NCBI RefSeq assembly: GCF_018687715.1
Contig: NC_056762.1
Coordinates: 30,058,864-30,122,863 of the forward strand
Source of the DNA: Carya illinoinensis
Lineage: Eukaryota > Streptophyta > Magnoliopsida > Fagales > Juglandaceae
Length of the DNA: 64,000 nt
Reading direction: 5' to 3'
The position numbers and the translations under genes are program-made. The notes below the pieces were generated by a model, which saw only the letters and a program-made list of their open reading frames with translations, had not been told where the DNA came from and searched no databases. Below are positions 1 through 11,134 of this stretch, piece by piece. Every line of letters begins with the position of its first letter. Within the stretch, counting starts at the first letter, position 1.

Positions 1-150
1 TATTATTTTTTAATATTATTATTATTTTGAAATTTGAAAAAGTTAGATTGAGATTTAAAAAAGTTAAATTTTTTATTATATTTTATGTAAAAATTAAAAA
101 AAAATTATAATAATAAGATGAAAGTTTTAAATTTAAAATAAGAATTTCAA
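1..150 (-). repeat. Partial copy of the GCCTTGTTTGGATA MITE family
   Basis: The AT-rich stretch reads like the interior of the MITE at 3754-4123 in reverse orientation: a run equivalent to 'gagattt..aaaaagtt' followed by 'aataagatgaaag'. The left end is cut off by the window border. From 150 to about 420 I see only the presumed promoter of the next gene and no coding potential. Confidence 0.4.
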
Positions 151-419
151 TTTACCAAAACTACCCTTAAGATGGTGCGGTTTGGCTACCTTAACAGAAG
201 ACCGTTAGCGTTAACCGAGACAACAGCAACCACCGATTCCAAAACCGAAGACGTCCGTTGATGCGGACCCGTTTAGGCAACTTTGAGACTTTGAGTGAAG
301 AAGGTTATTTCCGTCGCTTTGTAAAATTCTCCGCTTTGTAAAATTCTCCGTTTTGGGTAGTAGGAAAAAGACAGAAGGAAAGAAAAAAGTAAAAGAACGA
401 AATAAAGACTTATCTGCGG

Positions 420-510
420 CTTCACTTATATTTCTCTCCTTTTCCCATCAGGAGGTGTTCGATTTGAACATTCGTGCACCCCCTGGGTCCTGAGTCCCTC
501 TCTCTCTGCC
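420..510 (+). promoter_or_regulatory. Presumed 5' UTR of the ARF-GAP gene
   Basis: Pyrimidine-rich sequence (tctctccttttccc, tccctctctctctgcc) runs directly into the start codon. Such CT-rich leaders are common in plant genes. The transcription start cannot be fixed from the sequence. Confidence 0.35.
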
Positions 511-3500
511 ATGGCATCGGATGGCTTCCCTGACAAGAACGCTCTTTTCAGAAAACTGAAAGCAAAGTCGGAAAACAAGGTCTGTGCTTTTGTATTTCCT
601 TTTCTAACATTCTCTTTTAGGTTTCTTTTGGTTGGATCTAATCAGATCTGAGGAGCTCTGTAATGCGATATTTGGTTTTGAATTTCTCGTTTGGGTTTTG
701 CTTGTGGATTCAGATGTGTTTCGATTGCAATGCAAAGAACCCTACTTGGGCGTCCGTGACGTACGGGATCTTCCTCTGCATTGATTGTTCGGCCGTGCAT
801 CGAAGCCTCGGAGTCCACATTAGCTTCGTCAGGTATCGGTTCTTATTCGGTTTTTCTATTCTTTGGAGATCTGTTTTGTTTTTGGTGTGCGACGAGCTCA
901 TTGGGTTCGGGGGGTTAGCTTTTTAACTTGATTCAGCTATGAATTAGCTTGCATTCTTTTCTGTTATTTGTGTAATTGTGGATACCTATGCCCAAGAAGT
1001 TATAAATGGTGACTTTTTTTGTCTCTAAATTATGGAGTAGCTACTTTTCCATTCATGGGATTAGCCATAGTTGTATCTTAATTCGCTGTTAAATAGCAAG
1101 AAACAAAAATTTTTTAGATAACTCAGCGTGCCACATATTCTTTGATGCTTATGCACATTGGCGTGGCTGGTTCTGTCTGGATTCAGAAACATGTTTGGAA
1201 TGCAATCAACATATCTAAGAAGTTTTTCTGATCAGATTTGGTGATTACTTGGATGGTGGATGAGATTTTATGCAAGTATGTGGTAGAAAAAATGGATCTA
1301 GAATGTAAAATAAAGGTATAAGACTGAACGGTTACCAGAAGGGAACGGGATAATTTATGCCCTTAAGTTTTGTGATGGAGAACAACTCCCTACCCCTCCC
1401 CCTTCTTAAAGGGGAAGAGTAAAGGGAGAAAGAAAAAAGTTTGTGAGCAACTGCACGGTGAATGTCAGATCAAGAAGTATAGGTTGTACTCTCCTTAGAC
1501 CTTGTTAGCTAAAAATAAAAATAAAAAATTATTGGGGTCTTTTTTTATTGCCTTAATTGTTTTTTTTATTGCCTTAATCAGATTGTGTAACCAAGTACAT
1601 AGGAAGATCCACCTAACAGAATTGCCTTAGATTTTGAAGATGGGAATCAAGATTAAATTATGAGAATTTTCCAGCCATCTTTATTTGTCCGGATCGTGTT
1701 TCTGAAAACATTAGTGGTGACTATTTCAATTGTAATTCTTATATATCCCTTCCTACAGTGATGGCTTGTAAGACATTCTTCAGGAAATAGAACTTGGAAA
1801 AAGAACATAGCTGACATGTTTACAAGGCCATTTTTAGTCTAACACAACATACCTTTTAGTCGTGAATTAAACATGGAATCATGTCTTTTGCAATGCCAAA
1901 TTGTCTTTACTAAATCTCCTTTTTTTTTAAACATTTCCGTTAGAGCTCATGGACAAGACCTTATATTGTTGTGCACCAAATATTAGGAGTGTTTTTATGT
2001 TTTGGTTTGGGAAAATATGTCTTTGTATCAATGATTGGTGTTGGAAGACCTCATTTTTTTTTTCAAAACATGATACAAAAAGAAGGTTGAAGAAGCATTA
2101 GTTTGAATCCGTTACTCGTTATAATACATAAGATTTTTTTAGAAGTAGTTTTTCGTTGAATAATATATAAAATGAAAGACACAAGAAATATTAAATTTTA
2201 AATTGAAAAGAATCCTCTCCATTTTTCTACTACCCTGGATTGAGTATAGGAGGTTGGTGAATAAGATCCCACATGGCTCGTGATGGAAAATTTCTTGCCG
2301 TTTATGATGTGCCAATGGGATCTAATTATAATAGTTACTAGTTCTTTGTAGTATGGGCTCATATGTGGTTGTGGTTTAAGCCTTCCTTGGGTTACTAATG
2401 GTATTAGAGCCAAACCCAACAAGAATTGTAGGAATTAAGCTGTGCAACTTGTGATTGAATCGCTTGATAGAGTCATCGAGGATTTAAGGGGGGAGAGATT
2501 GTAATACCCCAAGTTAAGAATAGGAAGTAGGTGAATGAGACCCAACATTACTTGGAAGAAAGAAGTTCTTTCCTTTTATAATGATTCTAAAGAGCTCTAA
2601 TTGTAACATTGTTCTTTTGGCAATATAAGCCTAGATGCGGCTTGAGCCTTTCTTGGGTCATGACATGTTTAGTTTTACTTTTATGGATATCATCTTTAAA
2701 ACCTAAATCCTAGGTTCTAATATGTTGTCTAGGTGTCTTCATATGTAAGTTGAGAACCATTTGTGAGTTATGGTAATGGAGTGACAAACTTTCTAGTGCA
2801 AAAATTCCAAAATCATTATAGTTGTGTGATTGAAAGTGCACATCACAAGATCTTCGAAAAAACTTATGATAACTGGCTGCTTTTTTTTTTTTTTTTTTAA
2901 ATATTGTTAGCATATTCAAAGCTTTCAATAGAATATTTTGGTCAAGTTCTTCAGGTCTGTTCCATGTTTTGAGTTTGGAATTCAACATGTCAATAACCCA
3001 ACAAATCTGACCTGATCTACTTAGTTTATCACAATTACTCACCCTAACTTCCTCCCGTCTCTCACTAAGCCTCTTATCGCCATTCCTGAAGAAGGTATCA
3101 TTGGATTTGCATGATGCTGATGTGTCTAATTCGACTCTAGTTTCATTAATCCCCTCCACCAAGTTCGAGTCACTCCGCTGATTCATGCAGCAAGTCCAAC
3201 ATGCCATCATAGCCCTGCAGATTTGCTCTTCTTCACCACCTTCACACAAGTGGCTCCCTCATATGGTAGGTTTGGGATATTGGTTACCCAACCATCAATC
3301 TAGTTGTGGGGGATGGTTCAATTTGGTTTAGTGATTGATCACAAGTGTTATTCGGTTAGTTGATGGCCATCGTTTCTTTGGTCAATAAGGGTTGAAAACT
3401 GACTGGAGGAACAGCCAAAAATTATTTAGAATCTCTTCTTGCAGGGAGGCATTAGTGGTTTTGAACATCAATGGGTTACCAATGGTAATCCACTATGGAG

Positions 3501-6500
3501 GATTAAACAAGCATTCTTCTTTTGTATACTTCCTGTGTATCACAGTTCTTAGCTTGAAATTATATTCATCTCTTGTATACTTCATGTGTATCTGGGCCAT
3601 GCCTAATTATTTGATTTAATAAATTCTTCTTTTTCAAAAAAAAAAAAAAAAATCTCTTATAGGTTTTCTGAATTCTTTTTATTCTTCCCTTAAACATGGT
3701 GTTCCTCCTACGATTCCCTTTGTGTACTTGGGTTATCCCCTAGTGCTCTTTAAGCCCGTTTGGATAACCAATTGGTCTCTTTTCATCCCATCTCATCTCA
3801 ACATCCAAATACTACACAAACACAAATACTTTTTCAATTTCTCTTTCATATTTTTTCATCTAAACATTAATAATCATTTTTCCAAACTTCCATATAAAAC
3901 ACAATAAACAGTTCACTTTTTTCAAATCCCAAAATAAAAATTATATTAAAAAATTATATTATAATAATATTTTAATTTATAATATTTTTATTCAACTTTT
4001 TCTCTCTCCCTTCCCAAAACTCAATGAAAATCTTAACTTAAACTATTTCACTACTATTTATAAACCATCTCACTGCTATTCACAGGTTTATCATCTCATC
4101 TCATCTGACTATCTAAACAAGGCATTAGTAAAATGAAATGTCTTTACTTGTAAAAAAAATTTATCAAATCTTATTTTTTTACTACATTGATGTAGATCTA
4201 TAAGATTCTTGCACATTGCTTCTTCCTATAAGAACTAAACCTTTTCAACATGAAAATCACTTTATTTAAGTTTATGACTGATTTTAGTACTCAAAGGAAG
4301 CAATCCTAAAGCTTGTAGAAATCTCTAGAAACACTGAATCTTGACATAAATATGAATTTTCTTTGTAGAACGTTATTTTAAGCCCCTTCTTACTTGTATA
4401 AAATATATATATATATATATTTAAGTCCCTTTAGGAAAATAGGTAAAAGATATATATTTTAACCCTAGATTGCTTATAAGATCTTTGAAACCATTTTTGT
4501 TTCAATCGGGTGTCTCATGTTGGCTTCACACTTGGAAAGCTCTGAATTTCCAAAACTAAAAGTCACTATTAAGACAATAACTTCTGACCCTTCTTAATGG
4601 ATGTCCACTTGGAGTGCTGAAATTTTGTGATCAAAAGTATCAGGATCTTTGGTGTAAGCTTGTATTTAGAGACAGCATTCTTGGAACATTTTCTTGTAAT
4701 CTTCTGGATTTTGTATATATCTGTAGAAGAAATGGGGGATATTTAGAGTTTTTCCATCTTTATATTTCCTTCTTGTGCTGGGATTTCCTTGATTATATGC
4801 TGAGGAGATATGGTTTTGGTGATAAATGGTGTTCTTGGATGAAGCATTGTTTGTCGACTTTGAAATTTTCTATTTTGGTGAATGGAGAACCAATTGGTTT
4901 CTTTAGTAGCTCACATGGTTTGAGGCAAGGTGATCCCATCTCCCCCTTTCTTTTTGTTATGATTATGGATGCCTTGAGTAGAATGATTGAGAAGGCCATG
5001 GAAGGTAAATTTCTGTCCAGCTTTGTGGTGGGTAACGAGGTCCAGAGTAGTTTAAAGGTCTCACACTTATTGTTTGCTGATGATACTTTGATTTTTGGTG
5101 AGCCTGATTCTGACAATCTACGTGCTTTAAGAGCACTTTTGCTGTGTTTTGAAGCCATTTCGGGGTTAAGAGTTAATTTAACGAAATCTGAAGTCGTTCT
5201 GTGGGTTCTGTCCAGAATATTTGCAGAATTTCTTCACTCCCTATGAGGTACCTTTGGCTTCCTTTGGGGGCTTCTTATAAATCTATTAATATTTGGGAGG
5301 GGGTGATTTAGAAAATTGAAAGGAGGTTAGCAGGTTGGAAAATGATCTACTTGTTTAAGGGGGGAAGATTAAATCTAATAAAAAGTACTTTGTCTAACCT
5401 TCCCACTTATTTCTTATCTCTTTTTCCATTGACGGCAATGGTTGAAAGAATAATTGAGAGTTTATTTCGGAATTTTTATGGGATGGTAAAGGAGTTGAAA
5501 AAAAGTTCCATTTGGTTAGTTGGAAGAAGGTTTGTCAACTGATTGATTGTGGTGGGTTGGGGATAAAAAAATTTTGAGATTTTTTTTTATAAGTAATAAA
5601 TATTATATAAATCAATAGGAATAACCAAGTACACTGGACGTATACAAGAAAACATCTAGCCCATATTAGGGAGTCCCTAATAACCCAAAAAGCCCTTGAA
5701 AAACTACCCAAAATACATCAAGCCCGAATTGGAATGGAACACACCTCTCCAAACTCTTGTTTCCCGTAAAATTATTACTCTACCCGAAACTCCCTCTACA
5801 GGAATGTCTTCACAATGCCTTCCCTTTAGTCTTCCCTCCTCAACTTGAGCTAACACCCTTAGCATTGCAGGTGATTGCCCCAAGAAAGACGCTTTAACTC
5901 TCTGCTTTTCTTGAAACTTAATTTGGTTTCACGCGCATGGCTTGCCTCAATCGCAGTGAGTAGTGCTTTAAATTGGTCTTCATATCCTCCATGTGAAATC
6001 CCCACGATATGTTGAAACTCGTTGACTTTATTCAATACCCAATCCGAAGGTGAATCTGCTATATCATTTATTGGAGGAAGAGAAACCAAGGGAACAACAT
6101 TATCTCCAAACACAGTACCCAACTGCACTCTCGACTCTAGACATTCCTCCACACAAGGCACCAATGACAAATTTCAAGATTCTGTCACCATTAAAGGTTC
6201 CTGCCCTCCATCGGCGAGGACATTGCTTGTATGTGCACCATCCTGACTTTGTCAAACCCAACTACTCCCTCAAGAGGCATAGAACAGGTAGGGGAAGCAC
6301 TACCTTCTGTTACCCCATTTTCATCTTCTAAAAGAGGCTTGTCTGTTTCTTCTAAAGTACTCAAGACCCTGGAGGGAGCCCCCCCATCTTCAACTGAAAG
6401 TGAACCCTGGAAGTAATGCCTTTTGGAAAAATGTTATTGATGTAAAATATGGTAGTTTGTGGGGAGGTTGGAGGTGCGTATGGGGTGAGTTTGTGGAAGT

Positions 6501-9500
6501 TCATTAGAAAATGATGGGGGGTATTTTCAAATCATATTAGATTGAAGGTGGCAGATGGGAAGAGGATACTTTTCTAGCATGACTTGTGGTGTGGGGATTC
6601 TTCAATTAAGTTGGACTTTCCCTCTCTTTTCAGAATTGCAAGGCATCAAAATGCAGCGTAGGAAATTCTTTCTGTTGCATTGTTAATAATATTCAGTCAA
6701 GGATGTTGATGACTGGGAAGTGGGTGATGTTAAGGCTTTTCTGGAAGTACTTTACAGTTCAAAGTTGATGCTAGGTAGGGAGGACAACATGCTGTGGATT
6801 CCTGCAAGAAATTCTAAGTTCTCAGTCTCCTCTATTTAGATAATATTAACCAGTCACAGGAGTTGTGAATTTCCCTGGAAAAACATATGGAAAGTGAAAG
6901 TTCCTTCCAAGGTTGCTTTTTTCTGTTGGGTGGTATCCTTGGGCAAAGTGTTGACGACTGAAAATCTTAGAAGGAGAGGTATGTACATTGCTGATTGGTG
7001 TGTCGTGTGCAAGAAGGATGGAGAATCTATTAATCACCTCTTTCGTCATTGTGAAGTGTTCAGGTTCTTGTGGAATGAGGTTTTGAATCGGACTGGTTTA
7101 CTTTCGGTAACGCCCAAGGAAGTGGTGGATTTATTGGTAGGGTGGAAGGGATTGAAGGGTAGCAAGAATGTTGTTCATGTTTGGAAGATGATTCCTTCTT
7201 GTCTCATGTGATGCCTATTGCTTAAAAGGAATGGGAGATGCTTCGAAGATAGAGAATGTTAATTGAGAGAATTTAGGGATTTTTTCTTTAGCACTTTGAG
7301 TTTGTGGGCTAAAACTTTTGTAATGGAAGATAATTTCCAGAATCTGTTTTAGTTTTCCTTTCGTTTTTGGAAAGTAGTAGGTATATCCTTTGTATACGTC
7401 CTGTGTACTTGGGTTCATGGCTATTTCTTTGGGAATAAAATCTTTTATTACTTGTAAAAAATATATATATATATTTCCTTCTTGTTGTGCAGGCTTTTTG
7501 GTCCACATCATTCATGCTTATTTTTCTTTCTTTTAAATGTCTCAGACTCATTTCCTTAGAATGGGCTTGTGAAGATAGAGCTCCTGTGATGACTTAGTGT
7601 GGTTTGAATTATGAGGCTATGAGTATTCATTTTAGGTATACTTAAGTATTCATTATAGGTCATATTTTTTTATCGGTCTATATTTTTAAGTCATTTTAAG
7701 GCATTTAATTTTTAATTGATATATTTGGCAGACTAAAGCACCAATAAGAGTAGTATTTTTTGTTTGGACAGCCAGCTTAGGGAATATCCTCATCATGTAT
7801 TAACTTCGGGAAACATCATATCATTGTGATTGATTGAGGAATCTATAGACCACTTTTTACTACATTGTAAGATTGTTAGTGCCCTGTGGAACGACCTCTT
7901 TAGTAGAGTTGGGATGACTTCAATTATGCTTAGAAGGATAGTAGATCTCTTTGCAAACTGGAGAGCGGAAGCTCTCAAATTGTAGCAATGTGGAAGATGA
8001 CTCCTACTCCTATCTGTCTGGTGTGATATATTTGAAAGGGAAATGAATGGTAGAAATTTTGAGGTTCTTAACCTAACGATGGAAAAATATAAAACCTTCT
8101 TCAATACTCTATATTTCTTTGGGAACCGCAATAGATTTTAATGGTCTGAGCTTTCATGCTTGGATTGTATTTTGTTATGTTTCTAATTATTTGTTCTCTT
8201 GTATACATATTGTGTACTTGGGGTAATTCTGTTGCATTTGTACTATTAGGGGTACTTATTAGGTGGTTCTTGTTACATTTTACATGTACACTTGCTGACC
8301 ATTTCTACTACAGAGTTTGAATGGAACATTGTGGGAGTTGTTAGGCTTGTCGCTAGGGCATATTTTTTCATGTGCACCCTTTTTCTATTGGTTTATTTTT
8401 TTCTCTAAAGATATGAAAATTTAGTTAAGACTTAATGAAATTGTTTGTTTTGTCATGAAGGTCTACAAACTTAGACTCGTGGACTACTGAGCAGCTGAAA
8501 ATGATGACTTTTGGGGGAAACAATCGTGCACAGGTTTTCTTTAAGCAGCATGGATGTACTGATGGGGGCAAAATTGAAGCTAAATATACATCAAGAGCTG
8601 CCGACTTATATAGGCAACTCCTTTCAAAGGAAGTTGCTAAAAGTTTGGCAGAAGAGACAGATTTACCACCATCACCCGTTTCTTCTCAGTCAACACAAAC
8701 TGCTTATGGACTCCCTGATGTCAAGACAAGTGAATCTCCGAAAGAGAACGCTTTATCAAGGCAAGATGTACCTGATACATCTACCTTGCCTAAAGCTCAT
8801 GCAGTTGTTACCAGTACTGTTAAGAAGCCTCTCGGTGCAAAGAAAATTGGGAAGACTGGGCTTGGTGCTAGAAAGCTTACCACGAAGGTAGATGTATTGA
8901 TGTGCCTCTGAGAACAGCCTTAGAAGTATTTTGTGGTCTAGTTTCTTCTGCCTGATCATCCTAGATTAATTAAAATGCTTTTCCGTTAACAAAATATTCT
9001 CTTTCAAATGCAGTCAAGTGAAAGTCTCTATGATCAGAAGCCTGAGGAACCAGCTCCAGTTTCCTCCACAAGTAGCACTCCAACAGTTGGCTCATCTTTT
9101 GTATCGCGTTTTGAATATCTTGAAAATGTCCAATCTGCTGAGAATAGCTCCAGTGGGCCACACGCGATCAGCCATGTATCTCCACCAAAGTCTTCAAGCT
9201 TCTTTACTGATTTTGGAATGGACAGCAGTTTTCCAAAGAAAGCTGGTTCAAATTCCTCAAAAGTGCAAGTATGCTACATAAGCATGTTATATCCAAAACT
9301 TTTCTCTGGTTATCGTTACTTATGTGCAGATCATGCTCATCTGCTTACATAATTTTAATCATGAAGTCAAGAACAGTAGCAGTGAAGAAGGGTTTCTAGG
9401 CCCTGTTTTTAGCTAGGTTATGATGCAAAGATTCAGACCAGTGCCAAAGGTCTTAGACATTAACTCATCTTAGATAGGCCCTACAAAACTCACTCCATCA

Positions 9501-11134
9501 TCTCAACTCACTACTATTCATAAAGAACTCAACTCATCTCAACTTAGCTCAATATCCAAGTGGGACCTAAATCTATACCAAAGAGATATCCAATTACTAT
9601 TTGTATGAATGTCCAATGCTCACATTATTGGTGTCAGCTCAACAATTTCTATGGGAAAGAGTCCTTAGTTACTTGGTAGCTAAGTCGGTTTGTTATATTG
9701 GATGTTTCGCTCATTTGATGGTAGTTTTAATGTCTAAATAAAACTCAGTGCAGCATTACTTTGAAAAAATAGAAACTAAAAACTTAGTCCGGCATCAAGA
9801 CATATCTTGCTTTGTGATGTTATTTATATTTGGTTGCACTAATTTACTCACATCTTCAGTGAAATTTTTTGGTATTGAATGTAGCATGTAGAATATATAA
9901 TTAGGGTTTTCATTTTCTCCATCGCTGTGTGCAACTCTTTGGGCAACATCACAAACTTCATTTTATTTTGAACGACAAGATAATATCTACATATCCTCTA
10001 AAATGGGTTACTTTTTAAGATATGAATCATCTTCATTTCACTTGAATTGGATGGTATGAATTTACTCCTCTCCATTACTTTAGGCATGCATATATCCTCG
10101 TTTATCCCTTCTTAATTATTCATTCTCTGACACTACTATTGTCCTTAGGTTCAGGAAACTGATGAAGCAAGGAAGAAGTTCTCAAATGCGAAATCTATTT
10201 CATCTGCCCAATTCTTTGGGGATCAAAACAAAGCTACTGATGTAGATGCTCAAGCATCTTTGCAGAAGTTCTCAGTGCGTGTCCTTACCAAGACGCTTAA
10301 ATATTATCTTCTGAATTGAGACTCGGGGGAATCTTTTAGATTTTTTGATGTTTAATCTTGTCTTGGGTTTTTGCATTATATGCTTATATATCCTGTCCCT
10401 GTTCCCACATTGAGGGAATATGAATAAAAAAATAAAATAGAGAAACATATTTCTTAGCTTTGATGAAGCTAACTTTTCGTGGTTGTTCAAAGAAATTGCT
10501 GCTTAATAACATGACTCGGGAAAGGATAAACTACTGATAATAAATAAATCTGCTTTACCATTTTAGCCTGCTTTCATGAAATAACCTGATATGAAGTAAT
10601 TGATTTAATGCACGGAACTTTTTGTTATGAAAATAGTTGAGAATATGCAATTTGAATTTTTTCCTATGAAACTGGGTTTAGCCCACTAAGAAAGATATAT
10701 AGGGATTCTGGATTTTGTATTAATTGTTCTCTTGTTAATTGCAGGGTTCAACTGCCATTTCCAGTTCTGATCTTTTCGGTGACAGCACAGATCATTCCGT
10801 TGATCTTACTAATGACCTCATCAATCGACTCTCTTTCCAGGTAGGCCTTGCAACTCACTGCATTTCACAGTTTACTTGCATATTCTTGATAGCTTCAGAG
10901 ATTCACTGGAACGTTCACGATGTCATCCTTTACATTTAGGTTTTCTCTTTTCATCTTGGACTGCTGTGCTACTTTTTGAATGACACTGATGTGTCTTCCC
11001 CCCCTTTTCTCCCTCCCTCCCTTCAGGCACAACAGGATATTTCCAACCTTAAAAACATTGCGGGAGAGACCGGGAAGAAACTCAGTTCATTGGCATCCAA
11101 TTTAATAACAGATCTTCAAGACAGAATCCTATGA
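511..11134 (+). CDS. AGD8/9/10: ADP-ribosylation factor GTPase-activating protein, AGD8/9/10 type
   Basis: Seven exons with GT-AG borders join in frame: 511-579, 714-832, 8461-8887, 9014-9268, 10149-10274, 10745-10840 and 11027-11134. They total 1200 nt, or 399 aa, close to the roughly 390-400 aa I recall for Arabidopsis AGD8-10. The start lies in a strong context (gccATGgca). The ArfGAP zinc finger C-x2-C-x16-C-x2-C occupies residues 25-48 and is followed by [13 protein letters not shown], whose Arg53 is the expected arginine finger. Intron 2 splits the codon of the R in VRS (phase 2). The rest is Ser/Pro-rich, with an [18 protein letters not shown] segment and a C-terminal helix ([20 protein letters not shown]) resembling the lipid-packing region of ArfGAP2/3 proteins. 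By family it should stimulate GTP hydrolysis on ARF1-type GTPases in COPI vesicle cycling at the Golgi. No stop or frameshift is present. The assignment among AGD8, 9 and 10 is open. Confidence 0.93.
2226..2665 (+). mobile_element. TRIM (miniature LTR retrotransposon)
   Basis: Two diverged direct repeats, 2226-2398 and 2500-2665 (TGTAATACCCC... in the better copy), flank a core of about 100 bp. Directly after the first repeat is TGGTATTAGAGCC (2399-2411), a one-mismatch version of the initiator-Met primer-binding site. Directly before the second is the polypurine tract AAGGGGGGAGAGA (2487-2499). This is the complete plan of a coding-free LTR element of 440 bp. The repeats differ strongly, so the copy is old. 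A 5-bp target duplication is not clear (atttt versus tgttt). Confidence 0.8.
2881..3249 (-). pseudogene. Possible antisense retroposed fragment with poly(A) tail
   Basis: On the - strand, an open stretch beginning near 3249 runs into a 19-nt A tract (T run at 2881-2899). That is the look of a retroposed transcript end. The translation, about 120 residues before the tail, matches no family I know, so the source is unidentified. It may be an unusual LINE part. Confidence 0.25.
3480..3653 (+). mobile_element. LINE 3'-end fragment
   Basis: It contains TTGTATACTTCCTGTGTA and TTGTATACTTCATGTGTA, the signature also seen before the tails of the LINE copies at 7381 and 8200, then a T-rich stretch and a 15-16 nt A tail at 3638-3653. 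Only the 3' UTR is left. Confidence 0.55.
3660..4165 (+). mobile_element. LINE tail split by a MITE
   Basis: A LINE-like tail (TTTGTGTACTTGGGTTATCC near 3719) is interrupted at about 3753 by the MITE. It resumes after 4123 with 'atgtctttacttgtaaaaaaaa', the same TTACTTGTAAAA ending as other LINE copies here. From 4166 to 4769 I see no recognisable element besides an (AT)n run at 4403-4420. Confidence 0.45.
3754..4123 (+). mobile_element. Tourist-like MITE, 370 bp
   Basis: The ends are imperfect inverted repeats: GCCCGTTTGGATA at the left and TATCTAAACAAGGC at the right. TTA-like bases lie on both sides, suggesting a PIF/Harbinger-type TTA target duplication. The interior is non-coding, AT-rich, and has repeated 'catctcatctca' near the right end. 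Relatives lie at 1-150, 9478-9575, 12991-13331 and 48989-49208. Superfamily assignment is inference. Confidence 0.65.
4770..7460 (+). pseudogene. 5'-truncated LINE (L1-type) reverse transcriptase copy, interrupted
   Basis: A broken + strand reading frame carries non-LTR reverse transcriptase motifs: [13 protein letters not shown] (about 4918-4956) and the catalytic FADDTLIF (5073-5096). Then come [20 protein letters not shown] (5371-5430) and GGLGIKK (about 5551-5571). After a foreign insert (about 5579-6415) the same protein resumes with [13 protein letters not shown] (about 6421). It ends in the zinc-binding RT C-terminal domain ([11 protein letters not shown], then C-x2-C and H-x4-HC at 6894-7075). 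The 3' UTR has the GTATAC..TGTGTACTTGGG signature and ends in TTACTTGTAAAAAA at about 7458. Endonuclease and ORF1 are missing, as expected for 5' truncation during target-primed insertion. Multiple stops make it inactive. Confidence 0.85.
5579..6415 (-). mobile_element. Antisense LINE with large internal deletion, nested in the sense LINE
   Basis: On the - strand it ends at a poly(A) (T run at 5580-5589) preceded by the LINE tail ATTTATTACTTATAAAA and TGTACTTGG. Upstream of this tail, an open stretch at 6170-5859 contains [20 protein letters not shown] and SRELKRLSW, residues I recognise from the linker just before the LINE endonuclease. Endonuclease and RT between linker and 3' UTR are absent, so this copy is internally deleted rather than simply 5'-truncated. 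Confidence 0.65.
7727..8290 (+). pseudogene. LINE 3' fragment (RT zinc-binding domain and 3' UTR)
   Basis: Broken translation in shifting frames gives [18 protein letters not shown] and then a stretch like '[22 protein letters not shown]', parallel to the zinc-binding domain of the LINE at 6894-7211. The 3' UTR signature TTGTATACATATTGTGTACTTGGGG follows at about 8200. It is more decayed than the first copy. No poly(A) is obvious. Confidence 0.6.
9478..9575 (+). repeat. Truncated MITE-family copy in intron 4
   Basis: Sequence such as 'ctcactactattcat', 'ctcaactcatctcaactta' and the end 'tatccaagtgggacct' matches the terminal part of the MITE at 3754-4123. Only about 100 bp is left. Confidence 0.45.

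Larger units (their letters stand above)
833..8460 (+). other. Giant transposon-filled intron 2 of the ARF-GAP gene
   Basis: The donor is AG|gtatcg and the acceptor is atgaag|gtctac. At 7628 bp it is many times longer than the gene's other introns (about 130-900 bp). It holds a TRIM, at least two MITE/LINE-tail composites, a sense LINE split by an antisense LINE, and a further LINE tail. 833-2220 shows no recognisable element apart from a few homopolymers. Confidence 0.85.

Noticed and set aside
663..926. Single-exon 87-aa frame containing the ARF-GAP zinc finger
   Set aside because: Only the 714-832 part is coding. It is exon 2 of the larger gene, and the rest runs into introns.
4403..4420. 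TATATATA runs (also 7460, 50216, 52120, 62801) as promoters
   Set aside because: They are simple AT microsatellites. None is placed convincingly upstream of an intact gene.
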